Origin: DASWJZ01 sp963805325
GTDB lineage: Bacteria; Pseudomonadota; Alphaproteobacteria; Rhizobiales; Afifellaceae
Direction of reading: 5' to 3'
DNA length: 64,000 nt
NCBI GenBank assembly: GCA_963805325.1
Contig: CAWDTS010000012.1
Span: 1 to 64,000, forward strand
Position 1 is the stretch's first letter, and every line of letters begins with the position of its first letter. Under the pieces are notes generated by a model. It searched no databases and was not told where the DNA came from. It was given only the letters and a program-made list of their open reading frames with translations. Below are positions 1-8,911 of this stretch, one piece after another. The position numbers and the translations under genes are program-made.

Positions 1-223
1 TTGCTTCGTTGGTCGGCGGAGGAAGCCGCAATCAGTAGGGGTGAGCCGGAAGACTATCGAGCGGTTCGAACGGGGCGACGGAATTCCCTCGAGCAGGTCG
101 CAAACGCTTGCCGATTTGCAACGCGCTCTCGAGGCCGCAGGAATAGAGTTTGTTGGCTCGCCAGAGGAGGGTCCTGGGGTCCGCCTTTGGACCAAACGGG
201 CGAAACCGCGACGCGGATTATGA
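1..223 (+). pseudogene. XRE-family helix-turn-helix regulator, 3' part, frameshifted
   Basis: The start of the window holds the end of a Cro/CI-type DNA-binding regulator. Frame 1 reads LLRWSAEEAA (positions 1-30) and frame 2 reads GVSRKTIERFERGDGIP onward to a TGA at 221-223. Together these make the usual helix 2 - recognition helix - tail of the short rhizobial XRE proteins that end in IEFVGSPEEGPGVRLW. One base has been lost or gained near position 35, so the two halves are out of frame. The N-terminus lies outside the window. Three further scraps of the same kind of C-terminus occur at about 20.4, 21.7 and 30.5 kb. Confidence 0.7.
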
Positions 224-377
224 GGGAGTGGAGGGCGCTGGCCGTTCGCTCCGAGAAAGCTAGCCGCCGTCTAACCCCTATCTTGCAAGCGCTCTGAGCC
301 AGTCCGCGTCATATCCGCGATCCGGCAGGAAGGTCAGAGGCCGAGCGCCGCTGCCGGAAAGGCCTGGAAATCGGGGG

Positions 378-1956
378 CTAACAGCCAAGCTGACAAACGA
401 CACCTTCATGCGGCCGCAACATAAGCAGGCCAGTGAAAGCGTCGTGTGCGCCGCGTGTCGAAAGAAGCACTCGTCCTGACGAGTTCGACTGAACTTCCTG
501 GTCCGCGGCGCCAAAGTTTAGCGCGATAAAGAGCTTCTCGCCATCAAGACTGCGTTCGTAGGCAAGCACATCTCCGCGCGCCTCAACCAGCGCAAAGTCA
601 CCCAACGACAGCGCCTTGTGACTCCGCGCAGTTGAAGCAGCGCACGATAGAACGAGAGCAGCAAATCCGCATCGTCGGCCTCGACGGCGACGTTGCATCG
701 CTCCCACGTCGTCGCAAGCGGCAGCCAGGGTCGCGCGGACGTGAAGCCCGCATTTTTAGTATTGTCCCATTGCATGGGCGTGCGCTCGGGATCGCGCCCG
801 AAACCGAGACCGGGCTCGTTCCTCTCCCACGGGTCATGGACATCCTCCGGCGGGATCGGCACCTGCTCGAGCCCAAGTTCATCGCCGTAATACATAGTCG
901 GCGTCCCGCGCAGTGTGAGAAGAAGCAAAGCCGCGATGCGCGCCTGCACAGCACCGACGCGGCTCGCGATCCGCGGCTTGTCGTGATTGCCGAGCACCCA
1001 GTTTGGCCATCCGCCTTTCGGCAGCGCTTTTCGTATTCGCCTATCATTCCTGCAATATGCGGCGCGTCCCAGGCACTGTGCAGGAGCTGGAAGTTGAAAG
1101 GAAGCTGCGCGCCGGAAAGGTCTTTGCCGTAGTAGGTGACGAGGCGCTCGATCGGCAGGTAGATTTCCCCGATGAGTACGCGGTCCTCATACTCGTTGAG
1201 CACGCCGCGCAGCCCCGCGATCACCTCATGTACCTCGGGACGGTCCGCAGAGTAAACCTGTTGCAGACGGTCGATATCGGGCTGGCCCTCGCGATATCCG
1301 GGATTGGGAGGGTTGTCGCGAAACTGGTCGTCCTTGATGAGGTGCCAGATCACATCGACACGGAAGCCGTCGACTCCGCGATCGAGCCAGAAGCGCAGCA
1401 CGTCGTGCATGGCGGCGCGGACGCCCGCGTTGCGCCAGTTGAGATCGGGCTGCTCCCTCAGGAATGCGTGGTAGTAGTACTGTCCGGACGCCTCGTCGAA
1501 CTGCCAGGCGCTTCCGCCGAAGTTGGATATCCAGTTGTTCGGCGGCCCTCCGTCAGGACGCGGGTCGCGCCAGATGTACCAGTCGCGCTTGGGACTGGTA
1601 CGTGACGCTCGGCTTTCAACAAACCATGGGTGCTGGTCCGACGTGTGATTGGGCACGAAGTCGAGGATCAACTTTAGCCCGAGCGCATGCGCCTCGCCGA
1701 TCAGCGCGTCGAAATCAGCGAGCGTGCCGAAGGTGACATCGACGCCGCAATAGTCGGAAATGTCGTAACCGAAATCTTTCATCGGTGACGGATAGATCGG
1801 CGAGATCCAGAGTGCGTCGATACCGAGCCATTTGAGATAATCAAGACGGCGACGGATGCCGGCAAGATCGCCAATTCCATCTCCGTCGCTGTCCTGAAAG
1901 GACCGCGGATAGACTTGGTAGACAACGCCTTTCATCCACCAGGGAGCATCCGCCAT
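378..1956 (-). pseudogene. GH13 alpha-glucosidase (maltodextrin/trehalose-type), two frameshifts
   Basis: A family-13 glycoside hydrolase that would hydrolyse alpha-glucosides in the cytoplasm. The start chosen is the ATG at 1956 (MADAPWWMKGVVYQVYPRSF), preceded by a GGAGAG ribosome site. Visible GH13 motifs are DFVPNHTS, the nucleophile Asp in DGFRVDVIWHL, the acid Glu in IGEIYLP and the HD pair in LGNHDKPR. The frame breaks twice. Near 1025, the stretch ending EYEKRC must join WPNWVLGNHDK in another frame. Near 620, LLQLR must join SHKALSLGDFALVEARG in the third frame. All parts are present and full-length (about 525 codons), so either decay is recent or the sequence has two indel errors. 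It is divergent from treZ with about 100 bases between the starts. Confidence 0.85.
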
Positions 1957-2058
1957 ATCTCTCTCCGCGTGAACGACAGCGGCCACCCGCCCCGACGGCT
2001 ACTGGAACTCGCAAGCCGGCCAAGTTGTTCAATAGCGGATCGCGGAGGAAGCCGTCAG

Positions 2059-4002
2059 GTGAGCAGGCAGAGCCACAAGGGGCGGCGGCGGCTGCCGATT
2101 GGTGCCGAAGTTGACCAGAATGGGGTAAGTTTCCGCGTCTGGGCGCCGGCCCGCCGCAAGGTCTCGGTCGTCGTCGAAGGCGGCGGCGGGATAGCGCTGA
2201 AGCGTGAGTCTTCGGGCTACTTCTCGGGAATGGCGGAAGGCGTCGACGGCGGCGCCCTCTATCGCTTCAGGCTTGACGACGACGAGATGCTCTACCCTGA
2301 CCCGGCATCGCGCTTTCAGCCTGAGGGTCCGCATGGCCCCTCCGCAACGGTCGATCTCTCGGATTTCCCGTGGACCGACGCCGGCTGGAAGGGAATCGCG
2401 CTGCCGCAGCAGGTGATCTACGAAATGCATGTCGGGACCTTCACGCCGAAGGGCACCTGGGCTTCAGCCGCCGAAAAGCTCCCACTTCTCGCGGACATCG
2501 GCATCACAGTGATCGAGATGATGCCGGTTGCCGAGTTCCCCGGCCGCTTCGGCTGGGGCTACGATGGCGTCGACCTCTTCGCGCCGTCGCATCTTTACGG
2601 CACCCCTGAGGACTTGTGCCGGTTCGTCGACCGCGCGCACACTCTCGGTCTCGGCGTCATCCTCGATGTCGTCTACAACCACGTCGGACCGGACGGAAAC
2701 TACCTCAGCTTCTTCACCCCCGATTACTTCTCCTCGCGCTATTCCAACGAGTGGGGCGAGGCGATCAACTTCGACGGTGAGAACGCGGAGGGCGTTCGCG
2801 AATTCATGATCGCCAACGCGCGAATGTGGATCGAGGACTATCACTTCGATGGACTCCGCCTGGACGCGACTCAGAGCATCCACGATGCCTCCGAAACGCA
2901 CATCCTGGCGGAGGTAGTAGCGGCGGCGCGGCGCGCCGCGGGTAAGCGCTCGATTATCATCGTGGCGGAGAACGAGGCGCAGGATTCACGGCTTATGCGA
3001 TCGCCGGAGGCGGGCGGATTCGGCATTGACGCCGTGTGGAACGACGATTTCCATCACTCGGCGATCGTGGCGTTGAGCGGGCGGAGACAGGCCTATTATT
3101 CTGACCATGCGGGTACTGCGCAGGAGTTCATCGCCGCGGCGAAATACGGTTACCTCTTCCAGGGGCAGCTCTATTCCTGGCAGGCAAATCGGCGCGGTCA
3201 GCCGGTGTTCGATATCCACCCTGCTCGCTTCGTCATTTTCGCGGAGAACCACGATCAGATTGCCAATACCGGTCACGGGGTCCGCTTCCAAGACAGGACG
3301 ACGCCGGGCCGCGCGCGGGCGATGACGGCTCTGATTCTACTTCTCCCCGGAACCCCTATGCTCTTCCAGGGACAGGAGTTCTGGGCCGACACGCCATTCC
3401 TCTATTTTGCCGACCACCGACCTGATCTCGGCCGCGTTGTGAAGGAGGGACGTCGCACGTTCCTGGCGCAGTTCCCAAGCCTCACAGACGAGGACATGTC
3501 GGTCCGGCTCGCCGACCCCGGAGATCCGCACACCTTTGCCCGCAGCACACTCGACTGGAGCGAACGGGATCGGCATCGCGAGGCGGTGGAGCTGCACCGT
3601 GATCTCATCCGGCTGCGTCGCGGGACACCTGCCTTTTCGGCGCAGCTCCCGCGCGGTTTAGACGGCGTGGTGCTTGGACAAGAGGCGATGGCGCTCCAAT
3701 TCTTCACCGAGGACGGCGACGACAGACTTCTGCTCGTGAATCTCGGGCTCGACCTCAACCTCAAAAGCATCGCCGATCCGCTCGTCGCGCCTCCCCCGGA
3801 TCGCATATGGAGCATCGAATGGTCGAGCGAGAACCCGATCTATGGCGGCGGCGGCACACCACCGATCGAGCATAAGGCGGGATGGCATCTGCCCGGGCAC
3901 GCGGCGATCGTGCTATCCGCGAAACCGCAGGACGAAGCGCCGGAGCTTCCCGATCCGCCGATCAATCCCGCCCTGAAGCCGCAAGGCCGAGACCAGCCGT
4001 GA
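2059..4002 (+). CDS. treZ: malto-oligosyltrehalose trehalohydrolase TreZ
   Basis: Releases trehalose from maltooligosyl-trehalose, the second step of the TreY-TreZ route from glycogen or maltodextrin, in the cytoplasm. An N-terminal beta-sandwich (about residues 10-100, VSFRVWAPARRKVSVVV) precedes a GH13 barrel with VYNHVGPDGNY, the nucleophile Asp in GLRLDATQSI, the acid Glu in VAENEAQ and the conserved FAENHDQIA. The frame is open back to 1915, but the GTG at 2059 is preferred: GGAGGAA lies 9 bases upstream and it leaves a normal-length protein of 647 residues without the odd N-terminal extension. The TGA overlaps a GTG of the next GH13 gene. TreY is not in the window. Confidence 0.9.
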   Translation: MSRQSHKGRRRLPIGAEVDQNGVSFRVWAPARRKVSVVVEGGGGIALKRESSGYFSGMAEGVDGGALYRFRLDDDEMLYPDPASRFQPEGPHGPSATVDLSDFPWTDAGWKGIALPQQVIYEMHVGTFTPKGTWASAAEKLPLLADIGITVIEMMPVAEFPGRFGWGYDGVDLFAPSHLYGTPEDLCRFVDRAHTLGLGVILDVVYNHVGPDGNYLSFFTPDYFSSRYSNEWGEAINFDGENAEGVREFMIANARMWIEDYHFDGLRLDATQSIHDASETHILAEVVAAARRAAGKRSIIIVAENEAQDSRLMRSPEAGGFGIDAVWNDDFHHSAIVALSGRRQAYYSDHAGTAQEFIAAAKYGYLFQGQLYSWQANRRGQPVFDIHPARFVIFAENHDQIANTGHGVRFQDRTTPGRARAMTALILLLPGTPMLFQGQEFWADTPFLYFADHRPDLGRVVKEGRRTFLAQFPSLTDEDMSVRLADPGDPHTFARSTLDWSERDRHREAVELHRDLIRLRRGTPAFSAQLPRGLDGVVLGQEAMALQFFTEDGDDRLLLVNLGLDLNLKSIADPLVAPPPDRIWSIEWSSENPIYGGGGTPPIEHKAGWHLPGHAAIVLSAKPQDEAPELPDPPINPALKPQGRDQP

Positions 4003-4232
4003 TCAGCGACCTTTGGTACAAGAACGCGGTGATCTACTGCCTCTCGGTGAGTCGCTACATGGACCCAACGGCGACGGTGTCGGTGACTTCAAGGGCCTCG
4101 CGCGGCGCCTCGACTATTTGCATGGGCTGGGTATCACCGCCATCTGGCTGATGCCGTTTTACGCCTCGCCCTGCCGAGACAATGGCCATGACGTCTCCGA
4201 CTTCTACGCCGTCGAGCCGCGCTATGGGACAT
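3999..4232 (+). pseudogene. TreS-like GH13 enzyme, N-terminal fragment
   Basis: A GTG at 3999 overlaps the treZ stop (GTGA) and begins ISDLWYKNAVIYCLSVS. From about 4065 the homology continues one frame over as NGDGVGDFKGLARRLDYLHG and ends at RYGTLG near 4232, where the similarity stops abruptly. These are the first 75 or so residues of trehalose-synthase/alpha-amylase-like GH13 enzymes, which normally have several hundred. The fragment carries a frameshift and a 3' deletion; the sequence after 4232 is unrelated. The translational overlap with treZ shows it was once part of a treZ operon. Confidence 0.75.
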
Positions 4233-4341
4233 TGGGGCTACGGGGAACCCACTCCGACAATGCTTTTTCATTCTCCTAAGGCTACCTACGTTTGCTAGAC
4301 TGGCGGGCCTCGCTCGAGATTGCACCAAGGCTTGGGGCGAC

Positions 4342-5313
4342 ATGCTGAGGTTCATCGGCCAACAACTCCTGCATGGGGCGGCGGTTCTCCTTATCGCTTC
4401 GCTGATCATTTTCGTGGGTCTCTATGTGATCGGGAACCCGGTCGACGTGCTTCTTGCTGGTGACGCGACGCAGCTCGATCGCGATCACGCCATCCGGTCC
4501 CTCGGCCTCGACCGGTCTCTGCCGGAGCAATACTTGACCTTCTTTTGGAACTTGGCGCACGGTGATCTCGGCCGCTCCTTCGTCTACAATCAGCCGGCCG
4601 TCGAGCTGATCCTCCAGCGCCTGCCGGCTACACTTGAGCTTGCATTTACGGCGCTTCTGCTCGCCCTCGCGATCGGCATTCCGATCGGCACCCTAGCTGG
4701 GCTGCGGCCCGGGTCGCTGTTTGACCAGACGGTGATGATTATCTCCGTCGTCTGCTACAGTCTGCCGACGTTCTGGTCTGGCATGATACTGATCATGATC
4801 TTTGCAGTCTTGCTCGACTGGCTGCCTTCCGTCGGCCGGGGCGAGATTGGAACAACTTTCGGCATCCCGACGAGTTTCGCGAGTTGGTCGGGAATCAGCC
4901 ACCTCGTACTTCCGGCTCTTAATCTCGCTCTGTTCAAGATAGCGCTGATCATCCGCCTGACGCGGAGCGGGGTGCGGGAAACAATGCTCCTCGACTTCGT
5001 CAGGACCGCCCGCGCCATGGGGCTGAACGAGCGTCAAATCGTCTTAAGGCACGTCCTCCGGAACTCGTTCATCCCGATCATCACGGTAATCGGAATCGAG
5101 TTCGGATCCCTCATTGCTTTCAGCGTAGTGACGGAGTCGATCTTCGGCTGGCCGGGGATCGGCAAGCTCCTAATCAATTCCATCCAACACCTCGATCGGC
5201 CGGTCGTGGTCGCCTATCTCGTCCTGTCCGTCGCGCTCTTTGTTGTCATTAACCTGGTCGTGGACATCCTCGCTTCGGCTCTGGACCCGCGGATCAGGCT
5301 CGGCCGTGTTTGA
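4342..5313 (+). CDS. dipeptide/oligopeptide ABC transporter permease (DppB/OppB type)
   Basis: Inner-membrane channel subunit of a peptide or nickel importer. The 323-residue protein has the family's N-terminal membrane segment (LLHGAAVLLIASLIIFVGLYVIG), the DppB signature NPVDVLLAGDA, five further hydrophobic segments and the cytoplasmic coupling loop FVRTARAMGLNERQIVLRHVLRN (EAA-like). The length is normal for the family (about 310-340). The next permease starts inside its last codons, so they are co-translated. No ATPase genes (DppD/DppF) lie beside it, so the transporter either borrows ATPases encoded elsewhere or is an incomplete, shuffled operon. Confidence 0.88.
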   Translation: MLRFIGQQLLHGAAVLLIASLIIFVGLYVIGNPVDVLLAGDATQLDRDHAIRSLGLDRSLPEQYLTFFWNLAHGDLGRSFVYNQPAVELILQRLPATLELAFTALLLALAIGIPIGTLAGLRPGSLFDQTVMIISVVCYSLPTFWSGMILIMIFAVLLDWLPSVGRGEIGTTFGIPTSFASWSGISHLVLPALNLALFKIALIIRLTRSGVRETMLLDFVRTARAMGLNERQIVLRHVLRNSFIPIITVIGIEFGSLIAFSVVTESIFGWPGIGKLLINSIQHLDRPVVVAYLVLSVALFVVINLVVDILASALDPRIRLGRV

Positions 5314-6178
5314 AACCCGCCGCCCCGGCATCATCCGCCGGACGCTCAGGGGCCCGACAGCAATCTTCGCGGTTCTCCTCCTCGCTCTCCTTGTCGTCCT
5401 TGCCGCGATTGGGCCGTTCGTTGTGCCTCAGAATCCCTACGACCTCGCCGAGATCACCATCCTCGACGCCAAGCTGCCGCCGGGCTCCAGGGCGTCGGCG
5501 GGGTTCGTGTTCTGGGCGGGAAGCGACGGGCAGGGCCGCGACCTCGTATCGGCGATGATCTACGGACTGCGCCTCAGCCTCGTCGTCGGCGTCGGCAGTG
5601 GCGCAGTTGCGCTCCTTCTAGGCGGCGCTACTGGTCTTCTTGCCGGATATCTTGGCGGACGTTTCGATGCCTTTTCGATGCGGCTTGCCGATCTAATGCT
5701 TGGTTTTCCGGCGATTTTCGTCGCGTTGATGCTACTTGCCGCAATCGGCCGCGGCCTCGGTCCGGTGATGCTGGCGCTTGTTCTGGTCCAATGGGCACCG
5801 TTCGCGCGAGTCGCCCGGAGTGCCGCGATGGCCGAGACCGCGAAAGGGTACGTGATGGCAGCATCCGCGCTCGGCGTCAGCGCCAGACAGATTGTCGTGA
5901 GGCACCTCCTTCCAAACTGCCTGCCGCCGATCATCGTGGTAGGAGGTCTCCAGGTTGCGAACGCTATCGCAGTGGAGGCGACGCTCTCTTTCCTTGGCGT
6001 CGGCATGCCAACCAGCCAGCCCTCGCTCGGTCTCCTCATCGCCAACGGATACGAGTTCGTGTTTTCCGGGTTCTATTGGATCAGCCTCTTCCCCGGCCTT
6101 CTCTTGCTCGCCCTTGTCCTCAGCATCAACCTCATCGGGGATCGTCTCCGCGACGTGCTCAACCCCCGCCTCCGCTAG
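5306..6178 (+). CDS. dipeptide/oligopeptide ABC transporter permease (DppC/OppC type)
   Basis: Second membrane subunit of the peptide importer. The GTG at 5306 (VFETRRPGIIRRTLRG) is chosen because it overlaps the end of the upstream permease by 8 bases and gives the usual short cytoplasmic leader before the first membrane segment (TAIFAVLLLALLVVLAAIG). A long periplasmic stretch ending FWAGSDGQGRDLVSAMIYG (the conserved GTDxxGRD region) and the coupling loop YVMAASALGVSARQIVVRHL identify it. The frame is open further upstream but only as antisense-like sequence inside the previous gene. It ends 30 bases from the convergent substrate-binding-protein gene. Confidence 0.88.
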   Translation: MFETRRPGIIRRTLRGPTAIFAVLLLALLVVLAAIGPFVVPQNPYDLAEITILDAKLPPGSRASAGFVFWAGSDGQGRDLVSAMIYGLRLSLVVGVGSGAVALLLGGATGLLAGYLGGRFDAFSMRLADLMLGFPAIFVALMLLAAIGRGLGPVMLALVLVQWAPFARVARSAAMAETAKGYVMAASALGVSARQIVVRHLLPNCLPPIIVVGGLQVANAIAVEATLSFLGVGMPTSQPSLGLLIANGYEFVFSGFYWISLFPGLLLLALVLSINLIGDRLRDVLNPRLR

Positions 6179-6208
6179 GCGGCAGCCTACAAAACCACAG
6201 CCGCGATG

Positions 6209-7780
6209 CTAACGAGGCCTTGCGGCGGCCGCGAACGTAAACTCGCTCATCTGTGGGGTGAAGTCGATATTGTTCCGCGCCGCCCAGGTCGCGACCTGGA
6301 AGTGGATCGGAATGATCGCGACGTCCTCCATCGCGAACTTCGTCGCCTCGCGGGTGATCTCGGCGCGGCGGCGCTCGTCGAACGTTTGCAGCGCCTCAGT
6401 GACCATCTCGTCGACCGTGGGCGACGAGTAGCGGCCGCGGTTGAAATTACCGAAGCCGCGCTGCGTATCGTAGCTCGCAATGAGGAGGCGGAGGAGCGTG
6501 AGGCCGCCGCTACTAAGCGAGGCGACGCCCGACAGCGAGGCAGAGAAGCCCGGCTGTCCGTCACCGCCGTCGGCCTGGCGTGGGTTGTAGAGCGCCCACG
6601 GCATCGTTTCGACGTCGGTGTCGATCCCGATCTGGCTCCACATCGATCCAATCGCCCGAACAATGGCGTCGTCATTCTGGTAGCGGTCGTTCGGTCCGTG
6701 GACAGTCAGGCGAAATCCGTTGGGATAGCCCGCCTCTGCCAGGAGCTGCCGGGCGCGGTCCGGGTCGAAGGTGATAGGCTCGAGGCTTGGCACATGGCCG
6801 AAGATGCCCTCCGGCTGGAGTTGGCCTGCGGGGATGGCGTTCCCCTCCATGATCCGGTCGCGGATGGCGTAGCGATCAATCGCCATCGAGAGCGCGAGCC
6901 GCACCTTCGGATTGCGGAGTGGGTTGGCGATAGGCCCACCGTCGGCAGAATGTACGAACGGAGAATTCTCGCGCGCCTGGTCAAGGACCACATGGATTAC
7001 GCGCGTCGTCGGCCCACGGAAAAGCGTGAACCGAGGGTCAGCATGGAGGCGTGCGATATCGGCGTTAGGGACCGCGTCGATGAGGTCGACGCTGCCGGAA
7101 AGGAGAGCCGCAACTCGGGGCCCGGACTGCGTGATCGGAAGGATCGAGACGGCCTCCCATGCCGGTCGCTCGCCCCAATAGGAATCGTTGCGGGAAAGGA
7201 CAATCCGATCAGGCGTACGGCTGACGAATGCAAAAGGCCCAGTCCCGATGACATTGGCGCCGCTATTGAATTCCGCGGTCGACGCGCCACACCCCACTTC
7301 GTGCGAGACGATAGCGATCGGGGCAAGGTCATCGGCCATCAGCGGGTTCGGCGCTGCCGTCGTAATCACCACCCCGAAGTCGCCGTCCGCGGCGAAGGTC
7401 TTGCCGCGCAGCGTGCTCGCGAAACTGGATGGTGAGTTTGGCATGTCCAGTGCGCGGGTCATGCTGCAGAGAACGTCGGCCGAGGTGAACGGTGTCCCGT
7501 CGTGGAACGTGACCCCTTGCCGAAGCTCGATCCTCCAGGTCAGCGCGTCGACCTGCGCCCAGCTCTTCGCAAGGCCCGGCATGAGCTCCAGCTTGGGGCC
7601 GTAGTTAATCAACCCATCGAAGATCTGCCGCGTGAGGGCAATGTTCGGCGCGGCGTTTGTAAATTGCGGGTCCAGCGATGTCGGATCGGACGCCGTTCCG
7701 ATCCGCAGTTCCTGGGCGCTCACGGGCCACGGAAGGACCGCTATCGCGACTGCAAGGGCGCCAAATCTGAGCGAGCGCAT
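6209..7780 (-). CDS. ABC transporter substrate-binding protein, family 5 (peptide/nickel)
   Basis: Periplasmic binding protein of the SBP_bac_5 family. The ATG at 7780 gives a clean Sec signal peptide (MRSLRFGALAVAIAVLPWPVSA, cleavage before QELRIG) and has GGAGGG just upstream; a GTG 12 bases further up is less likely. The mature protein shows the family opening SDPTSLDPQFTNAAPN, LTWRIELRQGVTFHDGTPFTSADV and VRLALSMAIDRYAIRDRI. At 523 residues the length is normal. It converges on the two permease genes instead of preceding them, which is unusual, and it lies 19 bases after a G1 peptidase gene on its own strand. Peptides are the likely ligand, by family only. Confidence 0.9.
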   Translation of the reverse strand: MRSLRFGALAVAIAVLPWPVSAQELRIGTASDPTSLDPQFTNAAPNIALTRQIFDGLINYGPKLELMPGLAKSWAQVDALTWRIELRQGVTFHDGTPFTSADVLCSMTRALDMPNSPSSFASTLRGKTFAADGDFGVVITTAAPNPLMADDLAPIAIVSHEVGCGASTAEFNSGANVIGTGPFAFVSRTPDRIVLSRNDSYWGERPAWEAVSILPITQSGPRVAALLSGSVDLIDAVPNADIARLHADPRFTLFRGPTTRVIHVVLDQARENSPFVHSADGGPIANPLRNPKVRLALSMAIDRYAIRDRIMEGNAIPAGQLQPEGIFGHVPSLEPITFDPDRARQLLAEAGYPNGFRLTVHGPNDRYQNDDAIVRAIGSMWSQIGIDTDVETMPWALYNPRQADGGDGQPGFSASLSGVASLSSGGLTLLRLLIASYDTQRGFGNFNRGRYSSPTVDEMVTEALQTFDERRRAEITREATKFAMEDVAIIPIHFQVATWAARNNIDFTPQMSEFTFAAAARPR

Positions 7781-7799
7781 TCTTCCCTCCACGACAGGG

Positions 7800-8723
7800 C
7801 TACGGTTGCAATGGCTCGTAGCTGAGGTTCAGGTCATCGGCGGTCGGGTTGGTTCCGAGCAATGTCGGGGTCGAAACCTCCTCTCCCGGGCGGTCCGGGT
7901 CGTCCCAGGCGTTCATCCGGATCAGCCTGCCGCGATCGAGCGGAATATCATGAAGGATGGGACCCGCCTGTATGGCCGCATTGCGGTTGACGAAGGTCAC
8001 TGAGGTGAAATCCGCAAGGCCGAAATAAGTTGGCAGCGGCTGGCTTGGGTCGGCCGGGCGCTCGAGGATCCAGTCGGCCGTTCGCCCTTCAACGGAGCGG
8101 TACGCGGGCGGAGGATCCAGTGGGATTGGCGGGGTAACGTACGCCGGGAAGGCTCTATTGGTGGTCTCGTTCTTTATGTAAAGGCTGGCGATAGGGACTG
8201 GATTCTCGTTCACAGTGCCCGCCGGCAGGATTTGCACCTGCGCGTAGATCGAGTCCCCAATATTGACCGGCAGGAACTGGTGCAGCGTGACCTGCTTGCT
8301 GTCAGGATCGTCGCGGTCCCACCATTGCCACCACGCGAAGACAGCCGGTCCAACGATCGGTTTAGGCGTCGGGTCCTGTATGATCACATCCACGAAATAC
8401 TGGCCGGTTCCGATCTGGGGAAGCGATCGGCTGGTCGGATCCCGGCCGTCCAGCCCGACCCAGGTGGACGAGCCATATATGCCGCGAGTGCCCGGTCTGG
8501 GGCTTTTTGGCCCCGGCACAGTCCAGCGGCCCTGAACCAGCGCCATCTTGCTGAAGTCAAGTGGCCGAACGTAACCGCCTGACCAGTTCTTGCTTGATTC
8601 ATGAGGAAAGTCGGAAGATCCGCGCGCCAGTGTGAGCGCCCTGGGGCCGCCTTCAAAGCTCGCGACGCCTCCGATGAATTCGGGCTTTCCCGACATCGCG
8701 CTCGCCCAATTATCGGTACGCAA
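7800..8723 (-). CDS. glutamic endopeptidase, peptidase family G1 (eqolisin-like)
   Basis: An endopeptidase family best known from fungi, using a Gln/Glu pair. Visible motifs in order: NWSGGYV, GRWTVP, STWVGLDG followed by LPQIGTGQ (candidate catalytic Gln), FAWWQWWD, a hydrophilic strand after NIGDSIYA, KNETTNRAF, and DWILERP (candidate catalytic Glu). Two starts are possible: TTG at 8723 or ATG at 8696 (MSGKPEFIGG). Neither gives a recognisable signal peptide, which is odd for a family that is usually secreted. It lies directly upstream of a peptide-binding protein, suggesting peptide scavenging, but that link is inference. Confidence 0.75.
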   Translation of the reverse strand: MRTDNWASAMSGKPEFIGGVASFEGGPRALTLARGSSDFPHESSKNWSGGYVRPLDFSKMALVQGRWTVPGPKSPRPGTRGIYGSSTWVGLDGRDPTSRSLPQIGTGQYFVDVIIQDPTPKPIVGPAVFAWWQWWDRDDPDSKQVTLHQFLPVNIGDSIYAQVQILPAGTVNENPVPIASLYIKNETTNRAFPAYVTPPIPLDPPPAYRSVEGRTADWILERPADPSQPLPTYFGLADFTSVTFVNRNAAIQAGPILHDIPLDRGRLIRMNAWDDPDRPGEEVSTPTLLGTNPTADDLNLSYEPLQP

Positions 8724-8911
8724 CGGGCGCCATTCTAGCGTCCGGCCGAGGTGGAAGGCGGTGATGAATTAGCGTCGCCTCGTCTGCACCAAGCGGATCG
8801 AAGCCCGGCTCAGGAAGAATTCACGGAAACGCGGGTCTCAAGGAGAGCCATCCTTGCAGAACTTAACGGGCTTATGAGCTGTGAGGTACGGCATTGGTTT
8901 CACCCCTCAGC

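Noticed and set aside
6206..7435. 409-codon open frame on the plus strand
   Set aside because: Antisense to the substrate-binding protein gene, which has a signal peptide and family motifs.
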